Source: Pseudorhodoferax sp965279475 (GTDB lineage: Bacteria > Pseudomonadota > Gammaproteobacteria > Burkholderiales > Burkholderiaceae_C). From it: DNA of 64,000 bases. The notes below the pieces were generated by a model, which was given only the letters and a program-made list of their open reading frames with translations, was not told the origin of the DNA and did not search any database. Where the stretch lies: positions 3,782,001 through 3,846,000 of the forward strand of contig CBDIIA010000003.1 in assembly GCA_965279475.1 (NCBI GenBank), written 5' to 3'. The position numbers were made by a program, and so were the translations under genes. Positions 17,317 through 24,500 of this stretch are shown piece by piece. Position 1 is the stretch's first letter; each line of letters begins with the position of its first letter.

Positions 17317-18330
17317 CTACTTGGCGGCGGCGACGTCGGCGCGCAGCTGGTCGATCAGCTTCTGCGGATCGGCGGCGCCCTTCTTCTTCGCCTTCTCGAT
17401 CCAGTCCTTCTCGATCGGCAACAGCACCTTCTTCATCTCGGCCAGCGCCGGGGCCGGGAAGGTCTCGGCCGGCTTGCCGGCCTTGCGCATCAACTCGAAC
17501 GCGGCCTTGTCGCCGTTGGCGTAGGCGCGCCCGATGTTGCGCGCGAAGGCATCGCCCGAGATACGGGTGATCGCTTCGCGGTCTTCGGCGCGCAGCGACT
17601 TCCATTTGTCCTCGTTGATGGCCAGCACCAGCACGGTGTTGTAGATCGCGCCCGGCACGATCGTCGCGTAGGGCACAAGCTCAGTGAGCTTGAAGGCGGG
17701 AATGGATTCGGGCGGCATGAAGGTGCCGTCGATGACCCCGGACGACAGCAGCTCGTAGGTCTCGCTCACCGGCTTGGAGATCGGCACCGCACCCAGCAGC
17801 GTCAGCGCCTGGGTGGCGCTGGTCTGCGGGCTGCGCATCTTCAGCCCCTTGAAGTCGGCCACGGTCCGCAGCGGGCGCTTCGAATTGAAGACCTGCCCGG
17901 GCGACACGACGTAGACCGACAGCGGATGCACGCCCTTGAACTCGTTGTACGACGCCAGCTGCTTGCGGTAGAAACGGTCGGCCAGCGGCGCCAGCACTTC
18001 GGGGTTGTCGCTGACGAACGGCAGCTGCAGCACCTCGAGCAGGTCGAACCGGTTGGGCGTGTAGCCCGGGATGAAGATCACCAGGTCCGCCTGGCCATCG
18101 CGCGCCACGTCGAACTGGGCCGGCAGCGTGCCCACGACCTTGGGCGCGGTGTCGATCTTCACGCGGCCGTTGGTCACCTTCTCGACCTCGGCAATCCAGG
18201 GCTCGACCACTTCCACCCGCATCGCCTGGCCAGGCGGAAGCCAGTTGGAATACTTGAGCACGGTCGTCTGTGCCTGGGCGGCGGCGCCCACCATGACGAC
18301 CGCGGCCACACCGATCCATCGCTTGAACAT
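17317..18330 (-). CDS. dctP: TRAP transporter substrate-binding protein (DctP family)
   Basis: Periplasmic solute-binding protein of 337 residues. A signal peptide covers about the first 20 residues (MFKRWIGVAAVVMVGAAAQA). DctP features follow: LKYSNWLPPGQ near 25, a conserved Arg in LKMRSPQTSATQAL near 165 that usually salt-bridges the carboxylate, and PVSETYELLSSGVIDG near 185. Ribosome binding site AAGGAGAG lies 7 bases upstream. First gene of its operon, directly behind the operator at 18397. Confidence 0.92.
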   Translation of the reverse strand: MFKRWIGVAAVVMVGAAAQAQTTVLKYSNWLPPGQAMRVEVVEPWIAEVEKVTNGRVKIDTAPKVVGTLPAQFDVARDGQADLVIFIPGYTPNRFDLLEVLQLPFVSDNPEVLAPLADRFYRKQLASYNEFKGVHPLSVYVVSPGQVFNSKRPLRTVADFKGLKMRSPQTSATQALTLLGAVPISKPVSETYELLSSGVIDGTFMPPESIPAFKLTELVPYATIVPGAIYNTVLVLAINEDKWKSLRAEDREAITRISGDAFARNIGRAYANGDKAAFELMRKAGKPAETFPAPALAEMKKVLLPIEKDWIEKAKKKGAADPQKLIDQLRADVAAAK

Positions 18331-18374
18331 GTCTCTCTCCTTGCGAACAGTTGGGGGAACGCTTTTCTGGGGTG

Positions 18375-18383
18375 CGTCGGACT
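18375..18383. promoter_or_regulatory. Isolated operator half-site
   Basis: CGTCGGACT matches nine bases of one arm of the TetR operator consensus and lies 14 bases downstream (toward dctP) of the full site at 18397. It could be a weak second contact or a relic. Confidence 0.35.
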
Positions 18384-18392
18384 TCTGCAGCT

Positions 18393-18420
18393 ATATTAGT
18401 CCGACGTGTCGGTCTAATAT
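18393..18420. promoter_or_regulatory. dctP: Predicted TetR operator and promoter of the TRAP operon
   Basis: The core TAGTCCGACG/TGTCGGTCTA (18397-18416) lies inside a longer 28-base dyad whose outer arms are ATATTAG and CTAATAT; 12 of 14 half-site positions pair. On the minus strand TAATAT at 18398-18393 makes a good -10 hexamer, so the repressor would cover the promoter, as at livF. The dctP ATG is about 60 bases further on. Confidence 0.75.
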
Positions 18421-18621
18421 AGTGCAAATGCGGCCGACGTGCCAGAGCTGCCGCATGGGGTTTGTACGCATATCCGCAGCCGTCTTCGGGCCCAACCCCG
18501 TGCCCCCCCGTTCGGACGCACACGTACTGTATCGGCGCGCCCGATGGACTGCACGATCGCGCGTGAGACGGAGCGCCGACGGCTCGGCCCACGCCGTGCA
18601 GGTAAGCCGTGCAGGCGCTCC

Positions 18622-19452
18622 TCAGGCCCCGGCGCGCGCCTGCAGTTGTGCCAGCTGTTCGCGCAAGACCTGGTTCTCGGCCGTCAGTTCGGCCACCCGC
18701 TGACGCAGGGCCGCGACGAGGTCCGGCGCATCCGCATCCGTGTCCGTTGCGGGGGCCTCGTCGCGCGGCTTGCGCCGGGCGTCGCGCACGCGTTTCGCGG
18801 CCTGCTTCAACTCGTCCTTGCCGGCAATGGCGGCAGCGACCTGCTCTTCGGCAGGCAAGGTCGCCAGGACGGCGCCCGCGTTGATCGAGATCGTGCCCGA
18901 CCGGACGGCCGCCACCAGCTCGGGGGCCGCCTGTTTCTGGATGCGTTCGATCATCACGACCTGGCTGCTGCTGAGACGGGCCGCCTTCGCGACGGCCTCC
19001 CGGCTGTTGAGCCGTTCCGGCGCCGGCAGTGCCGCTGGTGCGTCGGCCGCGGCCCCTGCGCCAGGTGCGGTCTGGGCATCGGCGGCATCCGCCTGCACCG
19101 GACCGGTGGCCGCTACGGCACGGCCGCCGCGGTCGGCCATGATGTCTTTCTTTCTCAGCGCGAGCACGCCGCGCTGGTAGTCCGACAGGCTGCGCCGGCC
19201 CAGGTGCTGGTCGATCATCCACAGATGCACATCCTCGATCGACTGGAAGCGCGTGCTCTGCACGGTCTGGAACGGCAGGCCGTGCTTCTGGCAGATGCCG
19301 TGGCGGTTGTGGCCGTCCACCAGGATGTCGCCCCACAGCACCAGCGCATCGCGGCACCCCTCGACCAGCAGGCTGCGCTCCAGCGCCTGGTGCTCATCCG
19401 GTGTCAGTGGATCGATGTAGGCTTTCAGTTCTTCGTTGATGACGATGGGCAT
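18622..19452 (-). CDS. Orphan ParB/Spo0J-like protein
   Basis: 276 residues in four visible parts. An N-terminal ParB-type domain has PLTPDEHQALERSLLVEGCR and the nucleotide-binding-like DGHNRHGIC near 46-54. An Ala/Pro linker spans about 115-145. A helix-turn-helix-like region follows (SREAVAKAARLSSSQVVMIERI, in pieces SREAVAKAAR and LSSSQVVMIERI). A C-terminal coiled coil (VAALRQRVAELTAENQVLRE) closes the protein. No parA or parS-like repeat is nearby, so chromosome partition is unlikely; such proteins occur on plasmids, phages and islands as regulators or CTPase-like switches. The ribosome binding site is poor. Confidence 0.7.
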   Translation of the reverse strand: MPIVINEELKAYIDPLTPDEHQALERSLLVEGCRDALVLWGDILVDGHNRHGICQKHGLPFQTVQSTRFQSIEDVHLWMIDQHLGRRSLSDYQRGVLALRKKDIMADRGGRAVAATGPVQADAADAQTAPGAGAAADAPAALPAPERLNSREAVAKAARLSSSQVVMIERIQKQAAPELVAAVRSGTISINAGAVLATLPAEEQVAAAIAGKDELKQAAKRVRDARRKPRDEAPATDTDADAPDLVAALRQRVAELTAENQVLREQLAQLQARAGA

Positions 19453-19487
19453 GGGCAGAGGATGGGGAGCGGCAAAGGGCCGGCATT

Positions 19488-19654
19488 CTAGATCGGCGTT
19501 CCCACGAAGTTCGCGACCAGCGTGCAGTCATTGATCTGGCGGCCATGCACGAGGAAATAGAACATCGTGTAGGCGCCGCCGCCCACACCGATCAGGGTGC
19601 TGACAGCGCCCACCAGGGAGCCGATGGCCGAGTCCTTCAGCGGGTAGTGAGTGG
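19488..19654 (-). pseudogene. Remnant of a TauE/SafE-type membrane permease
   Basis: The minus strand reads HYPLKDSAIGSLVGAVSTLI then GVGGGAYTMFYFLVHGRQIN then DCTLVANFVGTPI and a TAG stop. The S-T-L-I-G-V-G-G-G block followed by a helix and a small-residue stretch is the repeat signature of sulfite-exporter TauE/SafE permeases, whose full length is about 250 residues. Only about 55 residues remain: there is no start codon with a ribosome binding site, and the frame stops in mid-domain. I read it as a decayed fragment left by an old deletion next to the ParB-like gene. Confidence 0.6.
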
Positions 19655-19800
19655 CTCGGAGATCGATGCAACCAGCGGGAGGCTGGGCGTCTCTTCGATG
19701 CCAGGAGCCTGTCGGGCTTGGGCAATCTTGCCCATATTGCAGCGCGAGGGGGCTTGCCTACGCGGTGCAGACCGGTGCATCGCGCCTGCGCCGGCCAGCG
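19655..19800. other. Short stretch without a recognisable gene
   Basis: Between the permease remnant and the end of the GntR gene I see no coding frame with family features, no terminator-like hairpin with a T-run and no repeat. It is probably further debris of the same deletion. Confidence 0.4.
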
Positions 19801-20487
19801 TCAGGACTTGCGCGGAAACAGCCGCGCGATGCCGCTGCGCAGGTGCTGCGTCATCGCGTCCCGCGCGGCGGCGTGGTCGCGCGCGGCGATGGCCTCGTCG
19901 ATGCGCAGGTGCTCGGCCCGCACGTCGCGCCATCGGTGCATCAGCGGTTGCGGCGACATCTCGCGCACCAGGCGGATCGACACGCGGGTCTGCTCCATCA
20001 GCCCGCCGATCGTCAGCATCAGGTAGCGGTTCTCGCTGGCCCTGGCGATCGCGGCGTGGAAGGCGATGTCCTCGTCGATGCCAGGATCTCCGCGCAAGGC
20101 TGCGGCCTCCATGCTCTTGCGCCGGGTGGTGATGGCGGCACGCAGCCGTGCGTCCCGCGACTGCGCCGCCAGTGCCGCACTCTCGCCTTCGAGGATGCAA
20201 CGGAACTCGAGAAAACTGCGCACGTCGGGAATGCCCTGGAGCGGCCCGTAGTCGACCCTCTGCACGACCGTCGCCTCCCCGACGAAATGGCCTGCGCCGT
20301 GCCGGGCCACGACCCGGCCTTCCGCGCGCAGTCTCGCCAACGCCTGGCGCACGACCGGCCGCGACACCGCGAAACGTGCCGCCAGCGCATGCTCACCGGG
20401 CAGCCGGTCGCCGGCGAGCAGCTTGTCGTGTCGGATCAGGCCGAGCACCTGTTCATAGACGGTGTCGGTCAGCAGCGTGGTGGGCAT
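19801..20487 (-). CDS. GntR-family regulator, FadR (FCD) subfamily
   Basis: 228 residues with an N-terminal winged helix (LPGEHALAARFAVSRPVVRQ near 29-48, then LRAEGRVVARHGAGHFV) and a C-terminal all-helical FCD ligand domain. The FCD metal-binding residues are suggested by the D-E-D-I-A-F-H segment near 138-144 and later His residues. These regulators usually repress catabolic operons for sugar acids or carboxylates and release DNA when the metabolite binds. It is divergent from the enolase-superfamily gene, with a T-G-T-C-T-G-A-C-A palindrome between them. Confidence 0.9.
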   Translation of the reverse strand: MPTTLLTDTVYEQVLGLIRHDKLLAGDRLPGEHALAARFAVSRPVVRQALARLRAEGRVVARHGAGHFVGEATVVQRVDYGPLQGIPDVRSFLEFRCILEGESAALAAQSRDARLRAAITTRRKSMEAAALRGDPGIDEDIAFHAAIARASENRYLMLTIGGLMEQTRVSIRLVREMSPQPLMHRWRDVRAEHLRIDEAIAARDHAAARDAMTQHLRSGIARLFPRKS

Positions 20488-20522
20488 GGCGGGTCTTGAA
20501 GTCTCAGGCCACTATAGCCAAG

Positions 20523-20533
20523 TTGTCTGACAT
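20523..20533. promoter_or_regulatory. Predicted GntR/FadR-type operator
   Basis: TTGTCTGACAT contains the palindrome TGTC-T-GACA, which fits the FadR-subfamily consensus GT(N)xAC. It lies in the 169-base divergent gap, about 35 bases from the GntR start and about 125 from the enolase-superfamily gene, so it could control both directions. Confidence 0.55.
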
Positions 20534-20656
20534 CAGGATGTTGAAATTGACAAGTCCCGAGGGTCGGCCCGAACATGCGCCACCTCGCTCCCATCACCGG
20601 CCGGGCGTGAAGACCACCGCCGGCCGAGCACCCCAGACCACCTTGCCGCACACCGC

Positions 20657-21853
20657 ATGTCCCTGATCCGTTGCCTTCGCACCTACCGCCTGCCGGACCG
20701 GCCCAGCCTGATCTGGCTCGAACTCGAAACCCAGGACGGCCTTGTCGGACTGGGAGAAACCTTCCGCGGCGCGGCCTCGGTCGAGACCTGCCTGCACGAG
20801 GAACTCGCCCCCTGGCTGCTGGGGCAGGATGCCCGCCATATCGAAGGCATCTCGCGCCGCCTGCTGACCCCGTATGTGGGGTTCAACAGCTCGGGCACCG
20901 AGGTGCGCTCGGCCAGCGCCGTCGACATCGCGCTGTGGGACCTGGCCGGCCAGCGCCAGGGCGTGCCCATCTACCAGGCCCTGGGCGGCGGCTCGCGCCC
21001 GAGCGTGCCGGTCTACAACACCTGCGCGGGTTACGCCTACAACAGCACCGGCAAGCGCCGCGACATCGGCGCCGGCGACGAAGCGGCCGGGCCCTACGAC
21101 GACCAGGTGGCCTTCATGCGCGATGCCGGTGCGCTCGCCAGGAGCCTGCTGAGCGAGGGCTACAAGGCCATGAAGATCTGGCCGTTCGACGTCTACGCTC
21201 CCGCCAGCAACGGCCATCTGATCAGCCTGCCGGATCTGGAGAAAGGCCTCGCACCCTTCCGCCTGATCCGCGAAGCCGTCGGCAACCGGATCGAGGTGAT
21301 GTGCGAGCTGCACAGCCTGTTCGGCGGCCACTCGGCCTTGCGCATCTGCCAGGCTCTGGAGGAGTACAACGTGTTCTGGGTCGAAGACCCGCTGTGCAAG
21401 ATGGACGACGTGGCCGGCCTGGTGGATCTGCGCCGCCGCACGCGGGTGCCGGTCTGCGGCAGCGAGACGCTGGGCGGCCTGCGCCCCTTCCGCGACCTGC
21501 TGGCGCACGATGCGCTCGACGTGGTGATGCTGGACCTGGCCTGGTGCGGCGGCTTCACCGAGGGGCGCAAGATCGCCGCCCTCGCCCAGGCCTACAACCG
21601 CCCGCTGGCGCCCCACGACTGCACGGGACCGGTCACGCTGATGGCCGGGCTGCACATGGCATTGCATGCGCCCACGGCGATCTACCAGGAGGTGGTGCGC
21701 GCCACGCTGGCCACCTGGTACCGCGACATCGTCACGGACCTGCCAGTGATCGGCGACGGCATGGCGCAACCACCAGCCGGCACCGGGCTGGGAACCCGTC
21801 TGCACGACGGGTTCAGGCAGCTGCCCGGGCTCATCGTGCGGGAGAGCCGTTGA
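20657..21853 (+). CDS. Enolase-superfamily (mandelate racemase/muconate lactonizing type) sugar-acid dehydratase
   Basis: 398 residues with the capping domain followed by the TIM barrel. Active-site positions visible: the Lys pair in GYKAMKIWPFD near 174-184, and three metal-ligand acidic residues in order, Glu in MCELHS, Glu in WVEDPL and Glu in GSETLGG. A His-Asp in APHDCTGP follows. These enzymes abstract the alpha proton of a sugar acid and usually dehydrate it to a 2-keto-3-deoxy acid. The neighbours (2-hydroxyacid dehydrogenase, Bug binding protein, FCD regulator) support sugar-acid use. The exact acid cannot be told by eye. Confidence 0.85.
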   Translation: MSLIRCLRTYRLPDRPSLIWLELETQDGLVGLGETFRGAASVETCLHEELAPWLLGQDARHIEGISRRLLTPYVGFNSSGTEVRSASAVDIALWDLAGQRQGVPIYQALGGGSRPSVPVYNTCAGYAYNSTGKRRDIGAGDEAAGPYDDQVAFMRDAGALARSLLSEGYKAMKIWPFDVYAPASNGHLISLPDLEKGLAPFRLIREAVGNRIEVMCELHSLFGGHSALRICQALEEYNVFWVEDPLCKMDDVAGLVDLRRRTRVPVCGSETLGGLRPFRDLLAHDALDVVMLDLAWCGGFTEGRKIAALAQAYNRPLAPHDCTGPVTLMAGLHMALHAPTAIYQEVVRATLATWYRDIVTDLPVIGDGMAQPPAGTGLGTRLHDGFRQLPGLIVRESR

Positions 21854-21855
21854 CC

Positions 21856-22815
21856 ATGCAAGTCACCATCATCGGCCTGCACGCCCCCCACGCGCCGCGC
21901 CTGCAGGCCTTGCTCGGCCCCGCGCACACGGTCCATGCGCTGGACAGTTTTCCCGCCACCGGCGAAGTCGCCGCGGACGTGGTCATCGGCAACGCCATCG
22001 GCGTGGAGGAAGCGGCGCGCCTGCACTGCCGGCTGCTCCATGTGCCCGGTGCCGGATCGGAGCAGATTGCCTGCGAGGCACTGCGGCCGGGCACCGTGGT
22101 GTGCAACGTGCACGGCCACGAGGTGCCGATCGCCGAGTTCACCCTGCACGCGATCCTGGAGCACTACCTCCAACCGTGGCAGTACCCGCCGCGCCTCGAT
22201 GCCGAGGCCTGGGCCACGGCCTATGCGTCGCGCGCCCCGCATGACGAGGCCAGCGGCAAGACCGTGGCCATCCTCGGCTTCGGCCACATCGGCCAGGAGA
22301 TCGCACGCCGCGCCAGGGCCTTCGGCATGCACGTGATCGCCGTGACCCGAAGCGGCAGGCCGGGCGCGGCGGACCTGGCCGACGAGTTCGTCGCCGTGTC
22401 TTCGCTGGACGCGGTGCTGCCGCGTGCCCAGGTGCTCGTCGTGTGCTGCCCGCTAGACGACGGCACCCGCGGCCTCATCGGTGCAGGCCAGCTGGGGCTG
22501 CTGCCGGCGCAGGCCTTGCTGGTCAACGTGGCGCGGGCGGAGGTCGTGGACGAACAGGCGCTGTACGAGGCCCTGGCGCAGCAGCGCCTGGGCCGGGCGG
22601 TGCTCGACGTCTGGTACCAGTATCCGAAGAAGGGCCTGCCGCCGGTGGCGCCGTCCCGCTGGCCGCTGCACACGCTGCCGAACGTGCGCGCCACGCCCCA
22701 CATCTCGGCCATCACCCCTGCCCTGCTCGCGCGGCGCTACGGCTTCATGGCCCGCAACATCCAGCGGCTGCAGGAAGGACTGCCGCCGGACAACGTGATC
22801 TACCGGGCGCCCTGA
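21856..22815 (+). CDS. NAD-dependent D-2-hydroxyacid dehydrogenase family protein
   Basis: 319 residues. The Rossmann nucleotide motif GFGHIGQEIARRA begins near residue 138, the catalytic Arg is in NVARAEVVDEQAL near 218, and the catalytic His is in TPHISAIT near 283. It reduces a 2-keto acid or oxidises a 2-hydroxy acid with NAD(P)H. The ATG is 2 bases past the stop of the dehydratase, so the two are co-translated. The N-terminal substrate half is short and atypical (MQVTIIGLHAPHAPRLQALL), and Glu replaces the more common Gly-Asp spacing after the catalytic Arg. Confidence 0.85.
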   Translation: MQVTIIGLHAPHAPRLQALLGPAHTVHALDSFPATGEVAADVVIGNAIGVEEAARLHCRLLHVPGAGSEQIACEALRPGTVVCNVHGHEVPIAEFTLHAILEHYLQPWQYPPRLDAEAWATAYASRAPHDEASGKTVAILGFGHIGQEIARRARAFGMHVIAVTRSGRPGAADLADEFVAVSSLDAVLPRAQVLVVCCPLDDGTRGLIGAGQLGLLPAQALLVNVARAEVVDEQALYEALAQQRLGRAVLDVWYQYPKKGLPPVAPSRWPLHTLPNVRATPHISAITPALLARRYGFMARNIQRLQEGLPPDNVIYRAP

Positions 22816-22849
22816 GCGCCCATCCCTCACAACACATCAGGAGACAAAC

Positions 22850-23866
22850 ATGCCAACGAAAGAACACCAGACATCCTTCACCCCACCGGGGCGCCGTCGC
22901 GCGATGGCCGGCATCGGTGCCGCAGCGCTGGCCGCGTGCGCGTGGCTGCCCGTGCAGGCGCAGGATGCGGGCGGGTTCCCGAACAGGATGATCCGCATCG
23001 TCGTGCCCAACCCCGCGGGCGGCACCTCCGACGTGCTGGGGCGCCTGCTGGCCAAGGAGCTGGGCGAGGAATTCAAGCAACCGGTGATCGTGGAGAACAA
23101 GGCCGGCGGCAACGGACACATCGGCTCGGCGTTCGTCGCCAAGTCGGCGCCCGACGGCTACAACCTGCTACTGCTGGACATGAGCAACCTGACCATCGGC
23201 CCGAGCGTCACGCCCAACCTCCCCTACAACCCGCTGAAGGAACTGACGCCCGTCACCATGCCGGCGTTCTCGCCGCACATGCTGGTAGTGAAGAACGACC
23301 TGCCGGTGAAGAACATCGACGAGCTCGCCGCGTACGCCAAGAAGAGCGGCAAGCCCGTGAGCTTCGGCACGCCGCTGGCCTCCATCAGCCAGCTGGCCGG
23401 CATCCTGCTCGCGCAGAACCGGGGCTTCGAATTCAACGTCATCGGCTACAAGGGCGGCGCGCAGGCGCTGCAGGACCTGGCCGGCGGCCAGATCGACTCG
23501 GCGATGGCCAGCGTGCTGGCCACCAACGCCCTGGTACAGGGCGGCAAGGTCAAGGCCATCGCGGTCACCAGCGCCAAGCCCTTCTCCGCCACCCCGGGCC
23601 TGCCGACCGTGGCCTCGCAGATCCCGGGCTTCGTCACCGGCTCCTGGCAGGGCCTGATGGCACCGGCCGGCACGCCACCGGCGGTGCTCGACAAACTGCA
23701 GTCGGCCGTGCAGCGCATCGTGGCCCGGCCCGACGTCGCCAAGCGGCTGCAGGAGCTGGGCTCCGAGCCATCGGACATGACGCGTCAGCAGATGGCCGAA
23801 TGGATGCAGACCGAGACCGTGCGCTGGGGCAAGGTGGTGAAAGACAACAACATCAAGGCCGAGTAG
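22850..23866 (+). CDS. Bug-family tripartite tricarboxylate transporter substrate-binding protein
   Basis: Periplasmic binding protein of 338 residues, widespread in Burkholderiales. There is a Tat-like basic N-terminus (PPGRRRAMAGIG) and a signal peptide ending near VQAQ at 38. Bug hallmarks follow: RIVVPNPAGGTSDVLGRLLA near 50, the SAPDGYNLLL loop near 103, and PFSATPGLPTVASQ near 245. No TctA/TctB membrane genes are adjacent, as is usual for orphan Bug proteins. AGGAGA lies 6-10 bases before the ATG. It probably captures the sugar acid used by the two preceding enzymes. Confidence 0.9.
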   Translation: MPTKEHQTSFTPPGRRRAMAGIGAAALAACAWLPVQAQDAGGFPNRMIRIVVPNPAGGTSDVLGRLLAKELGEEFKQPVIVENKAGGNGHIGSAFVAKSAPDGYNLLLLDMSNLTIGPSVTPNLPYNPLKELTPVTMPAFSPHMLVVKNDLPVKNIDELAAYAKKSGKPVSFGTPLASISQLAGILLAQNRGFEFNVIGYKGGAQALQDLAGGQIDSAMASVLATNALVQGGKVKAIAVTSAKPFSATPGLPTVASQIPGFVTGSWQGLMAPAGTPPAVLDKLQSAVQRIVARPDVAKRLQELGSEPSDMTRQQMAEWMQTETVRWGKVVKDNNIKAE

Positions 23867-23882
23867 ACCCGAGCCGAGGACA

Positions 23883-24251
23883 TCAGGCGGCCAGGCGCAG
23901 CATGTGGGGATCCTGCTTGAGCACCCCCAGCCATACGGCCGCCTCCCAGCGCCGCGCCGCCTTCAGCATCCTGCTGCAGCCCTGCTGCTGCAGCTCTTCC
24001 GCGGTGTCGGCCTTCAGGAAGAGCCAGTGCGACTCCGAGCGCACGACTTCATCTTTCACATTCCGGATGACCGCGGTGCGGACTTCGCGCCCGTCCTTGC
24101 CGAAATACCACTTCGGCCGCATCAGGTCCTGGGCCATGGCGACGAGATGCAGCGGTTGGGGAGGCTTGCTCACCACGGCAACCAGCTTGGCCATGCCGCC
24201 CTGGTCGTCCGCAAATTCACTCATGAACACGTAGGTGCGTGGTTCCGACAT
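23883..24251 (-). CDS. Hypothetical protein
   Basis: 122 residues, no signal peptide or membrane segment, with a compact mixed fold (MSEPRTYVFMSEFADDQGGM, then LVAMAQDLMRPKWYFGKDGR). No family recognised. I chose the ATG at 24251, with AGGAG 11-15 bases upstream, over a longer frame without a ribosome binding site. It is convergent with the Bug gene, 16 bases away, and stands alone. Confidence 0.6.
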   Translation of the reverse strand: MSEPRTYVFMSEFADDQGGMAKLVAVVSKPPQPLHLVAMAQDLMRPKWYFGKDGREVRTAVIRNVKDEVVRSESHWLFLKADTAEELQQQGCSRMLKAARRWEAAVWLGVLKQDPHMLRLAA

Positions 24252-24500
24252 TGCCCGGCCATCTCCTGTTGTTGTTGCTCTCGACTCGACACTGGCGCGA
24301 GGCATTCTAGGTTTCGGGCGCGTTCGCCAACGTTCTGGTGCACATCCACAACTCCCGCGAACGAGGGATTGACGGACGCAAAGAGATGGAGATGCCGACG
24401 CACTTGAAGCGATATGCGTTGGATGCACGGAGATCAGCTCCGCCTCACACCCATGGGGCCGCTTGCCTCGCGGCTCGATTCCGACATATCCTCCGCGGCA
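24252..24500. other. Intergenic stretch
   Basis: About 250 bases between the hypothetical gene start and the APC permease stop. It holds the upstream region of the former and, beyond it, nothing I can assign; no clear hairpin with a T-run after the permease. Confidence 0.4.

Noticed and set aside
18421..18621. Possible regulatory RNA or gene between the TRAP promoter and the ParB-like gene
   Set aside because: No hairpin with T-run, no protein-like frame and no conserved RNA motif seen; about 200 bases left unassigned.
19178..19186. TAGTCCGAC half-site
   Set aside because: It is inside the ParB-like coding sequence, has no second arm and no promoter, so I treat it as chance rather than a further TetR site.
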